Positions 27,569 through 36,105 of a stretch of 64,000 nucleotides of DNA are shown here, piece by piece. Below the pieces are notes generated by a model. That model worked only from the letters and a program-made list of their open reading frames with translations. It ran no database searches and was not told where the DNA came from. The position numbers were made by a program, and so were the translations under genes. The stretch is from CAIQPV01 sp963719855 (GTDB lineage Bacteria; Pseudomonadota; Gammaproteobacteria; Burkholderiales; Gallionellaceae), in assembly GCA_963719855.1 (NCBI GenBank), contig CAVRDK010000003.1:155155-219154 (forward strand). Reading direction: 5' to 3'. Each line of letters starts with the position of its first letter. Position 1 is the stretch's first letter.

Positions 27569-27663
27569 CACACGCACCTGTGTAGATTGTATGAACGAGA
27601 TCAGTTATGGAAACAAGCATCAAAGCTTTCCGAAACAGATGCATATTTAGGAGGGGTCATACA

Positions 27664-28305
27664 ATGGCATCAATCAATATCGCGGCTCTGCCGCAACCTA
27701 GGCGGATTACGCAAAATTCACTAAATCGGAATATTCCTCTGCGCCGCAAGAACGCCGACTATCGTAGCCGCGAATACCTCACGGAGCAGGAAGTCGGACA
27801 GCTAATGACTGCCGCAGGTAAAGTGGGACGGCACGGCCACCGCGACTCAACCCTCATCTTGCTATCCTACCGCCACGGCCTGCGCGTTACCGAATTGGTT
27901 AGCATGCGCTGGGAGCAAGTTGACCTGAAAAAAGGTCTGATGCACGTCAATCGTCTCAAGCACGGCGACCCCAGTGTTCATCCAATACACGGACCGGAGT
28001 TGCGCGCATTGCGCCGGTTGCAGCGCGACTATACAACGACAATGCCGTTTGTGTTCAGCAGCGAGCGCAACGCCCCCCTATCGTCGGACGTCATCCGCAA
28101 GATAATCGGTAGGGCAGGGGAGGTGGCCAAACTGCCTTTTTCAGTGCATCCCCACATGCTGCGCCATGCCTGCGGCTACAAGTTGGCACAGGCCGGGCAG
28201 GACACGCGAGCAATACAACATTACCTTGGACACAAAAACATCCAGCATACTGTTCGATACACCCAACTGTCGCCGGATCGGTTCAAGGACTTTTGGAAGG
28301 ACTAG
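27664..28305 (+). CDS. FimB/FimE-like tyrosine recombinase
   Basis: A 213-residue recombinase with almost only the catalytic domain, the size of FimB/FimE invertases. Catalytic residues: Arg in HGLRVTE, Lys in NRLKHGD, HMLRHA, the GH of HYLGHKN and Tyr in RYTQLS. AGGAGGGG lies just upstream of the ATG. It is followed by a 77-residue protein after 9 bases and then by a nuclease gene. It could invert the adjacent repeat-bounded segment or mobilise the island. Confidence 0.87.
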   Translation: MASINIAALPQPRRITQNSLNRNIPLRRKNADYRSREYLTEQEVGQLMTAAGKVGRHGHRDSTLILLSYRHGLRVTELVSMRWEQVDLKKGLMHVNRLKHGDPSVHPIHGPELRALRRLQRDYTTTMPFVFSSERNAPLSSDVIRKIIGRAGEVAKLPFSVHPHMLRHACGYKLAQAGQDTRAIQHYLGHKNIQHTVRYTQLSPDRFKDFWKD

Positions 28306-28314
28306 GAGGAACGC

Positions 28315-28548
28315 ATGAGTATTTTTAATTGGCTCACGGATATGTTTAGCACTGGTAGCGATTCGCCATCTATGGCCGATGACGATTTTTCGGTAAACCC
28401 TGCAAACGGCCTTCCAATGATTGGGGGCAGCGGTGGAGTAGATATTGAAGGCAATCCTTTTGGCGCTGACTTTTCTCACGATCACATGACTTCATCGAGT
28501 GTAGACGATAGCTGTTCATCCAGCTCAATCTTCGATGACAGCCTGTAA
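28315..28548 (+). CDS. Small Ser/Asp-rich conserved protein
   Basis: A 77-residue acidic protein with an excellent AGGAGG site. The centre reads NPANGLPMIGGSGGVDIEGN and is followed by PFGAD, a pattern I associate with a widespread family of small proteins of unknown function. The C-terminus is Ser/Asp/Cys-rich (SSSVDDSCSSSS). Its coupling to the recombinase and the DUF2779 nuclease suggests co-expression. No function can be given. Confidence 0.65.
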   Translation: MSIFNWLTDMFSTGSDSPSMADDDFSVNPANGLPMIGGSGGVDIEGNPFGADFSHDHMTSSSVDDSCSSSSIFDDSL

Positions 28549-28582
28549 TGGAAATCGGCCATTAGCCGCATACAATCAAAAA

Positions 28583-30028
28583 ATGACTAGACAGATAACA
28601 AAATCCCGCATCCTGTCAGGACTCAGGTGTCAGAAACGTCTTTGGCTGCAAACCTTTCAGCCGGAACTGGCAGAGGAATCCGCTACCTCACAATTAACCA
28701 TCGCCGCCGGCATCGAACTGGGCAAGCTTGCGAGACTCAACTATCCCGGCGGCATACTAATCGGTCATGTGGAGGAACCTGAGCAGGCTGTTCTGAAAAC
28801 ATCCCGATTGCTTGCCGCTAAGAAGGCGGTTTCCCTATTCGAAGCTGCCTTCCTGCATGACGGCAAGTTGGTGCGGACCGATATCCTGGTGCCAACACAT
28901 GGTGGCTGGCGCATGATCGAGGTCAAATCCTCCGGCAGCGTCAAAGATCACCACTTGATCGACTGTGCCGTGCAACTCTGGGTATTGGAAAATGCCGGGA
29001 CGCCGGTACAGGAAATCTGTGTGGCGCATGTCGATACCGGCTTCGAGTATGCCGGTGACGGAAACTACCACGGGCTGATCGTCGAAGAAGAGGTTACGGA
29101 GAAGGTGAGGGCGCTGCTGCCTGATGTACCGACATGGCTGGCCACACACCGCATCATCCTGGCCAATCCTATGCCTGTCGTCAGGATGGGTGGGCAGTGT
29201 TCAAATCCGGATTGCCAGTTCCTTGCCCACTGCGAAGAGGATCTACCGGAATACCCGGTATCCATCCTCCCCAATGCCAGAAAAATCCTAGACGAACTTC
29301 AGGCCGCAGGCATTGAGGACATACGCGATATTCCGGCTGGCATGCTGCAAAATGAACGCCACATCATGGTGTGGCAGGCAACGAAGGACAGTAAGCCATT
29401 TGTCTCGCCGCAACTCAGGCAAGAACTCTCGAAGTTACCGTATCCGCGCTTCTACATGGATTTCGAGACCATCAACCTCGCCATCCCAAGGTGGGCAGGC
29501 ACACGTCCGCACCAGCAGCTACCGTTTCAGTGGTCATGCCATGTCGAACGCAAGGATGGGGCTCTGGAACACCGCGAGTTTCTGGACACCAGCGGCAATG
29601 CTCCCATGCGCGCCTTTGCCGAAAGCTTGATCGCTGCCCTGGAAAGCGATGGGCCGATCATCGTCTACGGCACATTTGAGAGCACCGTGCTCAACCAGCT
29701 CATCCGGTTTTGCCCAGACCTCGAAGCAAAACTGCAAGGCATCATCGACCGGCTGGTCAACCTGCTGCCATGGCTGCGCAGCTATTACTACCATCCGGCC
29801 ATGAAAGGTTCATGGTCGATTAAGGCCGTGCTGCCCACGGTGGCTCCGCACCTCGACTACTCACAACTCGACGATGTGCAGAACGGCACCCTGGCGCAAC
29901 AGGCCTATCTTGAGATCACGGATCCGAAAACCGACCCGACCACTCGTGATCAGAAGATTTACAACCTTCTCAAATACTGCGAACTGGATACGCAAGCCAT
30001 GGTGGAGGTGGTGAGATTTTTTGCTTAA
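28583..30028 (+). CDS. DUF2779 protein: Cas4-like Fe-S nuclease fused to an RNase H-like domain
   Basis: A 481-residue protein in two parts. The first 220 residues resemble PD-(D/E)XK nucleases of the Cas4/RecB type. One Cys lies near the start (SGLRCQKRLW), the catalytic acids and Lys are in VRTDILV and MIEVKSSG, and a C-x4-C-x5-C set occurs near 205-216 (CSNPDCQFLAHC), which would complete a 4Fe-4S cluster. Residues 290-475 are DUF2779, RNase H-like, with FYMDFETIN as first acidic motif. It should degrade or trim DNA or RNA. The ATG at 28583 is preferred. Its position after a recombinase and next to ssrA suggests an island or defence role. Confidence 0.75.
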   Translation: MTRQITKSRILSGLRCQKRLWLQTFQPELAEESATSQLTIAAGIELGKLARLNYPGGILIGHVEEPEQAVLKTSRLLAAKKAVSLFEAAFLHDGKLVRTDILVPTHGGWRMIEVKSSGSVKDHHLIDCAVQLWVLENAGTPVQEICVAHVDTGFEYAGDGNYHGLIVEEEVTEKVRALLPDVPTWLATHRIILANPMPVVRMGGQCSNPDCQFLAHCEEDLPEYPVSILPNARKILDELQAAGIEDIRDIPAGMLQNERHIMVWQATKDSKPFVSPQLRQELSKLPYPRFYMDFETINLAIPRWAGTRPHQQLPFQWSCHVERKDGALEHREFLDTSGNAPMRAFAESLIAALESDGPIIVYGTFESTVLNQLIRFCPDLEAKLQGIIDRLVNLLPWLRSYYYHPAMKGSWSIKAVLPTVAPHLDYSQLDDVQNGTLAQQAYLEITDPKTDPTTRDQKIYNLLKYCELDTQAMVEVVRFFA

Positions 30029-30173
30029 TTTCAGGTGAATCCGGTCAGACCTTCTTGATATGGAGGTTGTCTTTATGTATGCATGATTTATAAGCTAAAA
30101 AAAGCTGACAGAATGCTGACATTGCTACGTCAATTACCGACAATTTTGCGTCAATATTGAAAAAGTGCGCAAC

Positions 30174-30202
30174 AAAAAAGCCGATGTTATTCATCGGCTT
30201 AG
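30174..30202 (-). terminator. Rho-independent terminator of ssrA
   Basis: On the minus strand AAGCCGATG and CATCGGCTT form a 9-bp stem around AATAA, followed by a T-rich tract. It starts about 12 bases past the tmRNA CCA. Confidence 0.88.
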
Positions 30203-30213
30203 TTGTTTTTTGA

Positions 30214-30582
30214 TGGTGGAGGCGGCGGGAATTGAACCCGCGTCCGCAAGCACTCTACAGGCAGTTCTACATACTTAGTCTGGTTATTTAATTTCATCCG
30301 GTAGACGCCAACCGACAGGCTGCTACAGGACTAGTCACCTAAATTTAATGCCATACAAAGTAACCCTGCATGACACGATTCCGTGTAAATGACCTCACTC
30401 ATCTCAACCTTGCGGTATCGAGCCCCTCCACGGACAGCAGGGTGTGAGATCTAACAGCTTACGCTGCTAAAGCGTACTTTTCGTCGTTTGCGACTATTGG
30501 TTTTCCAGCTGATTTACGAGGTGGCGGGTCCTCGGTATGCCCTACACTGCTTTGCAACCCACGTCGAAGCCAGGTCGCCCCC
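30214..30582 (-). ncRNA. ssrA: tmRNA (ssrA)
   Basis: A 369-base transfer-messenger RNA. The 5' end GGGGGCG pairs with CGCCTCC before the 3' ACCA, forming the acceptor stem. GGTTCAATTCC is the T-loop. The tag frame (30491-30459) begins with the resume codon GCA and encodes ANDEKYALAA with a TAA stop, the usual proteobacterial degradation tag. It rescues stalled ribosomes together with SmpB. Its 3' end faces the accessory region at 23.7-30.0 kb, the usual side for islands integrated at ssrA. Confidence 0.97.
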
Positions 30583-30734
30583 GGTTCGTTTTATCTGCTG
30601 CATTACGCGGCAGATTGTAGCAGGTTCAGAGCGGCAAATACCTATAAAGTTCCATGCTATTCAAAAACAAATCGACGAAGATGTTGAACCATCGTTTCCC
30701 TTATAATGTGTACCTTTGATTAGTCGCACACCCC

Positions 30735-33700
30735 ATGCTGTTCTCGTCTGATGGAACTACTGATGAAACTACTAGCCATCTCACTAAGCTGCACAAATCG
30801 CAGCAAGTGATTGGTTATAGCCATTCCGCTAAGCCCCAAAGTGCGGGGCAAACGGCTGGTTATGCCCATTCCCGCCCGCGCTACACCCAACTGCACGGCT
30901 CATCCGACGCGTTGGCGCTAGCACAACTTGCCACGAAAAGTTCTCCGCTAGTGGTGATTGCCGCCAATGCGCTGGCGGCGCAGCGGCTGGTGGAGGAGAT
31001 TCCGTTCTTTGCGCCGGAGTTGCGCGTGCATCTGCTGCCGGACTGGGAGACGCTGCCTTACGACCATTTCTCGCCGCATCAGGATCTGGTTTCCGAGCGC
31101 CTCGCCACCTTGCACCATATCCGTAGTCAATCTTTCGATGTGGTGGTAGTGCCGATCACTACCGCGCTGTATCCGCTGCCGCCGGTGGAGTATCTCGCCG
31201 CCTTTACCTTTTTTCTCAAGCGCGGCGAGAAGCTGGATATCAACAAGCTGCGCGAACAAATGACTTTCGCCGGATACAACCATGTGCAGCAAGTGCTGAC
31301 GCCGGGCGAATACTGCGTGCGCGGCGGGCTGATCGACCTGTTTCCAATGGGCAGCATCGTGCCCTACCGCATTGATCTGTTTGATAACGAGATCGAGACC
31401 ATCGCCACTTTCGACGTGGACACGCAACGTACCCTGTATCCGGTGCCGGAAATCCGCCTGCTGCCCGCACGCGAGTTTCCGCTGGATGAAAAAGGACAAG
31501 CCCACTTCCGCCAGAGCTTCCGCGAACGCTTCGAGGGCGATCCCTCCAAATCCAGCATCTACAAGGACGTGAGCAAGGGCATCGCGCCCGCCGGGATCGA
31601 ATATTACCTGCCGCTGTTCTTCGAGCGCACCGCTGTGCTGTTCGACTACCTGCCAAGCAACACCACGTTGTGTCTGCATCATGAAGTGGATGAGGCCATC
31701 GCTACTTTTACCAAGGATGCGGCATCGCGCTACAACCTGCTGCGCGGCGACCCGCAGCGTCCCTTGCTGGAAACGAAAGAATTATTCCTGGATGCGGAGC
31801 AGTTTTTTATACGCGTTAAGGATTTTGCGCGGCTGGATATTGTCGCAAACCAACAACCCGTTCGCCCTGAGCTTGTCGAAGGGTCTGAAGTGACGCCGAT
31901 CATGCTTCGACAAGCTCAGCACGAACGGCTAAATGGTGACGAGGAGGGAAGCACACCTAAAAATCTAATTCTCTGCTCAACTCAAACCCTGCCCGACATC
32001 GCGGTCAACCGCCGCGCCGAAGTCCCAACGCAGGCATTCCAGAGTTTCCTGCAAGCTTACCCAGGCCGCGTGCTGCTGCTTGCTGACAGCTTGGGACGGC
32101 GCGAAATCATTTCCGGATACCTGAACGAATACAGCCTGAAACCGGTGTTGTGCGACGACTATGCTACATTCATCGCCAGCAAAGAAAAATTCATGCTCGG
32201 TGTCGCCACATTGCAAAGCGGCTTCATCCTGCCGGATGAAAAAATCGCCCTCGTCACCGAAAGCGAACTGTATGCCGAGCAAGCGCGCAGCCGCGTCGCG
32301 CGCGCCGCGAAGAAGAGCAACGTGGAAGGCATGTTGCGCGACCTGTCCGAGCTTAAGCCGGGCGACCCGGTAGTGCATGAACAACACGGCATCGCGCGCT
32401 ATCAGGGACTGATCAACCTCGACCTAGGCGAAGGCGAGAACGAATTTCTGCTGCTGGAATATGCAGAGGGCGACAAGCTGTATGTGCCGGTGGCGCAACT
32501 GCATGTCATCAGCCGCTACAGCGGCGGCGCGCCGGAAGACGCTTCCTTGCACAAGCTGGGCAGCGGCTCGTGGGACAAGGCCAAGCGCCGCGCCATGCAG
32601 CAGGTGCGCGACACCGCCGCCGAATTGCTCAACCTCTACGCCCAGCGCGCGTTGCGCAAGGGGCATGCCTTTAAGTTCGCCTACCACGACTACGAAGCCT
32701 TCAGCGCCGGTTTCGGTTTCGAGGAAACGCCCGATCAGGCCGCCGCCATCGAGGCGGTAATCCTCGACCTGCAATCGGGCAAACCGATGGATCGGCTGAT
32801 CTGCGGCGACGTGGGTTTCGGCAAGACTGAAGTCGCGTTGCGCGCCGCCTTCGTCGCGGTGATGGATGGCAAACAGGTCGCGGTGCTGGTACCCACCACG
32901 CTACTGGCCGAGCAGCATTTCCAAAACTTCTCCACCCGCTTCGCCGACTGGTCAGTGAAAATCGCCGAACTATCGCGCTTCCGCTCCGCCAAGGAGCAGA
33001 CGCAAGCCTTGAAAGAAATGCAAGACGGCAAGCTCGACATCATCATCGGCACCCACAAGCTGATCCAGAAGGGCGTGAAATTTCACAATCTCGGCCTGGT
33101 CATCATCGACGAGGAGCACCGCTTCGGCGTGCAGCAGAAGGAACGCCTGAAAGCCCTGCGTGCCGAGGTGGACGTGCTCACGCTGACCGCCACGCCGATT
33201 CCGCGCACGCTGGCGATGTCGCTGGAAGGGCTGCGCGATTTCTCGGTGATCGCCACCGCGCCGCAACGCAGATTGTCCATCAAGACCTTCGTCAGCGACT
33301 ACAGCCAAGGGGTAATCCGCGAAGCGGTGCTGCGCGAACTCAAGCGCGGCGGACAGGTGTATTTCCTGCACAACGAGGTGGACACCATCGCCAACATGGC
33401 GGAGAAGCTGGAGACGCTGCTGCCGGAAGCACGCATCCGCACCGCGCACGGTCAGATGGGCGAGCGCGATCTGGAAAGCGTGATGCGCGATTTTTACCAC
33501 CAGCGTTTCAATGTGCTGCTGTGCACCACCATCATCGAGACCGGCATCGACGTGCCCAGCGCTAACACCATACTCATCAATCGCGCCGACCGCTTCGGCC
33601 TCGCGCAACTGCACCAGTTACGTGGCCGCGTCGGGCGCTCGCACCATCAGGCTTATGCCTACCTGCTGGTGGACAACAAGGAAGGACTCACCGCGCAGGC

Positions 33701-34352
33701 GAAGAAAAGACTGGAAGCCATTCAGGCGATGGAACAACTCGGCAGCGGCTTCTACCTCGCCATGCACGACCTGGAAATACGCGGTGCGGGCGAAGTGCTG
33801 GGCGAATCGCAGAGCGGAGAAATGCAGGAGATCGGCTTCAGTCTCTACACTGACATGCTCAACGCCGCCATCACCTCACTGCGTCAGGGCAAAGAGCCGG
33901 ACATGGCGCATCCGCTGGGTGTCACCACCGAAATCAACCTGCACACCCCTGCCCTGCTGCCCGACGCCTACTGCGGCGACATCCACCAGCGGCTGGTGAT
34001 CTACAAGCGCCTCGCCAACTGCAACACGCCGGAAGACCTCGATGAAATGCACCAGGAACTGATAGACCGTTTCGGCCTGTTGCCCGAGCCAGCAAAAGCA
34101 CTGCTCGACTGCCACCGCCTGCGCATTGCCGCCAAGCCGCTCGGCATCATCAAGGTGGACGCATCGAGCGAGGCGATTCAAATCCAGTTCGTGCCGAGTC
34201 CGCCGATCGACCCGATGAAAATCATCACCCTGATCCAGACCAAGCGCCACATCAAGATGGTGGGGCAGGACAAGCTGCGGATTGAATTAAAATACGGCGA
34301 GTTGAGCCAGCGGGTGTTGGCGATTAAGAACTTTTTCAATGAACTTGCATAA
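30735..34352 (+). CDS. mfd: Transcription-repair coupling factor Mfd
   Basis: A 1205-residue translocase that removes stalled RNA polymerase and recruits UvrA. The N-terminal UvrB-like region (LLPDWETLPYDHFSPHQD), the RNA polymerase-binding region and the helicase motor are all present: Walker A GDVGFGKTEVALR near 690, DEEH near 792 and QLRGRVGRS. The C-terminus has the TRCF domain. Two oddities: about 25 extra residues at the N-terminus, and a 24-residue in-frame insertion (about 375-398) encoded by a palindromic repeat. The ATG at 30735 has no clear ribosome site, so the true start may be elsewhere in the first 50 codons. Confidence 0.95.
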   Translation: MLFSSDGTTDETTSHLTKLHKSQQVIGYSHSAKPQSAGQTAGYAHSRPRYTQLHGSSDALALAQLATKSSPLVVIAANALAAQRLVEEIPFFAPELRVHLLPDWETLPYDHFSPHQDLVSERLATLHHIRSQSFDVVVVPITTALYPLPPVEYLAAFTFFLKRGEKLDINKLREQMTFAGYNHVQQVLTPGEYCVRGGLIDLFPMGSIVPYRIDLFDNEIETIATFDVDTQRTLYPVPEIRLLPAREFPLDEKGQAHFRQSFRERFEGDPSKSSIYKDVSKGIAPAGIEYYLPLFFERTAVLFDYLPSNTTLCLHHEVDEAIATFTKDAASRYNLLRGDPQRPLLETKELFLDAEQFFIRVKDFARLDIVANQQPVRPELVEGSEVTPIMLRQAQHERLNGDEEGSTPKNLILCSTQTLPDIAVNRRAEVPTQAFQSFLQAYPGRVLLLADSLGRREIISGYLNEYSLKPVLCDDYATFIASKEKFMLGVATLQSGFILPDEKIALVTESELYAEQARSRVARAAKKSNVEGMLRDLSELKPGDPVVHEQHGIARYQGLINLDLGEGENEFLLLEYAEGDKLYVPVAQLHVISRYSGGAPEDASLHKLGSGSWDKAKRRAMQQVRDTAAELLNLYAQRALRKGHAFKFAYHDYEAFSAGFGFEETPDQAAAIEAVILDLQSGKPMDRLICGDVGFGKTEVALRAAFVAVMDGKQVAVLVPTTLLAEQHFQNFSTRFADWSVKIAELSRFRSAKEQTQALKEMQDGKLDIIIGTHKLIQKGVKFHNLGLVIIDEEHRFGVQQKERLKALRAEVDVLTLTATPIPRTLAMSLEGLRDFSVIATAPQRRLSIKTFVSDYSQGVIREAVLRELKRGGQVYFLHNEVDTIANMAEKLETLLPEARIRTAHGQMGERDLESVMRDFYHQRFNVLLCTTIIETGIDVPSANTILINRADRFGLAQLHQLRGRVGRSHHQAYAYLLVDNKEGLTAQAKKRLEAIQAMEQLGSGFYLAMHDLEIRGAGEVLGESQSGEMQEIGFSLYTDMLNAAITSLRQGKEPDMAHPLGVTTEINLHTPALLPDAYCGDIHQRLVIYKRLANCNTPEDLDEMHQELIDRFGLLPEPAKALLDCHRLRIAAKPLGIIKVDASSEAIQIQFVPSPPIDPMKIITLIQTKRHIKMVGQDKLRIELKYGELSQRVLAIKNFFNELA
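31858..31928. repeat. Palindromic PELVEG-type repeat inserted in mfd
   Basis: CCGTTCG..CTGAGCTTGTCGAAG and its inverted partner CTTCGACAAGCTCAG..CGAACGG lie at the two ends of a 71-base unit. It is read in frame as VRPELVEGS...MLRQAQHERL inside Mfd. The same repeat type occurs in mutS and in the gene at 57092. Confidence 0.82.
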
Positions 34353-34379
34353 ACCCGGATAATTCATTAACCCAGATAT

Positions 34380-34533
34380 CCCCCCTCGCAGGGGGAGGGC
34401 TAGGGATAACCAATGACTTGCTGCGGTTTTTGCAGCTTAGTCAGATGGCTAGTAGTTCCATCAGGGGGTAGAAATGCGGCATTCCAACTGCTCTACCCCC
34501 ATCCTAACCTTCCCCCTGAGAGGGGGAAGGGAC
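34380..34533. repeat. Intergenic palindromic repeat, copy 1
   Basis: Two inverted GC-rich arms, CCCCCTCGCAGGGGGAGGGC and a CCTAACCTTCCCCCTGAGAG-type arm, flank a spacer carrying TCTACCCCC. The arms can pair as a long hairpin. It lies between mfd and the DUF1015 gene and is longer than the other copies. Confidence 0.75.
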
Positions 34534-34651
34534 AAAGCCAGTTCTAATGAACTTTTTGGGATAAACAAACACCTCGTCGTTGCAACCGCAGCACCCATCA
34601 AGAATTTTTCAATTAACTGGTAAAATGACCAATTTTTCACAAGGAATTCCA

Positions 34652-35893
34652 ATGAGTCTGATCCGCCCTTTTACCGGTTTGCGCCCCGCGCCATCCCGTG
34701 CAGCCGAAATCGCGGCGCCACCCTACGATGTGCTTTCCACCGAAGAGGCGCGCGTGCGCGCGTCAGGCAAGCCGTGGAGCTTTCTGCACATTTCAAAACC
34801 GGAAATTGACCTGCCCGTGGGCACTGATCCCTATGCGGCAGCGGTCTATGCCAAAGCGGCGGAGAACCTCGGCAGGATGCTGGCAGAAGGTGTGCTGGCG
34901 CGCGATGCGGCACCCTGCTATTACGCCTATCGCCTGATCATGGGCAACCACAGCCAGACCGGGCTGGTCGCTGCGGCCTCGGTGCCGGACTACGATACCA
35001 ACCGCATCCGCAAACATGAGTTCACCCGCCCCGACAAGGAAGACGACCGGGTGCGCCAGATTGAAGCGCTCAATGCCCAGACCGGCCCCGTGTTGCTGGC
35101 CTACCCTTCCACGCCGCAGGTGGACAAGTTGCTGGAGCGCGCCTGCAGCGGCACACCCGACGCCGACGTTACTGCGGAAGACGGCATCCGCCATACGCTG
35201 TGGGTGATCCGCGATGCGGCGACGCTTGAGCAGTTGACCGCCGCATTCGATGCCATGCATGCCCTCTACATTGCCGACGGGCACCACCGTTCGGCTGCCG
35301 CCTCGCGCGTGGCCGCAACGCGACGCGCAGCCAATCCGGCGCACGGCGGCGCTGAAAGCTACAACTATTTCCTGTCCGTCATCTTCCCCCATCACCAGAT
35401 GAAGATCATGGATTACAACCGCGTCATGGTCGACCTTAACGGCATGGATGCGGCAAAATTCCTGGAGCGCATCAGCGAGAATTTTTCGGTGCAGGCCAGC
35501 GCCGTACCGGTCAAGCCTGCCAAGCCCGGCGAGTTCGGCCTTTACCTGCCGGGCCAGTGGTACCGCCTGCAAATCCGCGCCGACCTGATCCCCACAAATG
35601 ACCCGGTGGCGCGCCTTGATGTGAGCCTGCTGCAAAACCACCTGATTGCGCCGGTGCTCGGTATCAGCGACCCGCGCCGCGACAAACGCATTGATTTTAT
35701 CGGCGGCATCCGTGGACTGGCGGAATTGGAAAAACGCGTCAACAGCGGTGAAATGGCCGCAGCTTTTTCATTATTCGCCACACGCATGGAAGATTTGATG
35801 GCGGTTGCCGACGCCAATGAAGTGATGCCGCCAAAATCCACCTGGTTCGAGCCGAAGCTGGCGGATGGCATAGTGTCCCACATGCTGGATTAG
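34652..35893 (+). CDS. DUF1015 family protein
   Basis: A 413-residue soluble protein of the DUF1015 family, recognised by IRPFTGLRPAPSRAAEIAAP at the N-terminus, PYDVLSTEEAR, the central YIADGHHRSAAA and the late DPRRDKRIDFIGG. No enzymatic function is established for the family. AAGGAATTCC upstream of the ATG at 34652 decides the start; an ATG at 34625 would add nine residues. It stands alone between two palindromic repeats. Confidence 0.87.
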   Translation: MSLIRPFTGLRPAPSRAAEIAAPPYDVLSTEEARVRASGKPWSFLHISKPEIDLPVGTDPYAAAVYAKAAENLGRMLAEGVLARDAAPCYYAYRLIMGNHSQTGLVAAASVPDYDTNRIRKHEFTRPDKEDDRVRQIEALNAQTGPVLLAYPSTPQVDKLLERACSGTPDADVTAEDGIRHTLWVIRDAATLEQLTAAFDAMHALYIADGHHRSAAASRVAATRRAANPAHGGAESYNYFLSVIFPHHQMKIMDYNRVMVDLNGMDAAKFLERISENFSVQASAVPVKPAKPGEFGLYLPGQWYRLQIRADLIPTNDPVARLDVSLLQNHLIAPVLGISDPRRDKRIDFIGGIRGLAELEKRVNSGEMAAAFSLFATRMEDLMAVADANEVMPPKSTWFEPKLADGIVSHMLD

Positions 35894-35894
35894 C

Positions 35895-35998
35895 GTCCCC
35901 GCCCCCTTGCAGGGGGAGGGCTAGGGAGGGGGTAGAATCTTAACCTTACCACTGTTCTACCCCCATCCTAACCTTCCCCCTGCAAGGGGGAAGGGACT
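35895..35998. repeat. Intergenic palindromic repeat, copy 2
   Basis: Arms CCCCCTTGCAGGGGGAGGGC and CCTTCCCCCTGCAAGGGGGA flank GGGGTAGAA...TTCTACCCCC. It follows the DUF1015 stop by two bases and may act as its terminator. Confidence 0.78.
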
Positions 35999-36105
35999 TT
36001 GCCCCTCCCGCTTTTTTGAGACTATGGAGAGTATGCTACCCCGTGCCGCATCAGGTGTTTTTCCGCTTAAGTTAGCACCATTGGGTTATAACCCAACCTA
36101 CATAA

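Noticed and set aside
30028..30214. Attachment-site duplicate for an island at ssrA
   Set aside because: No second copy of the tmRNA 3' end was found elsewhere in the window, so island limits cannot be drawn.
30488..30706. Plus-strand frame across ssrA and the mfd promoter
   Set aside because: It overlaps the tmRNA and has no protein similarity.
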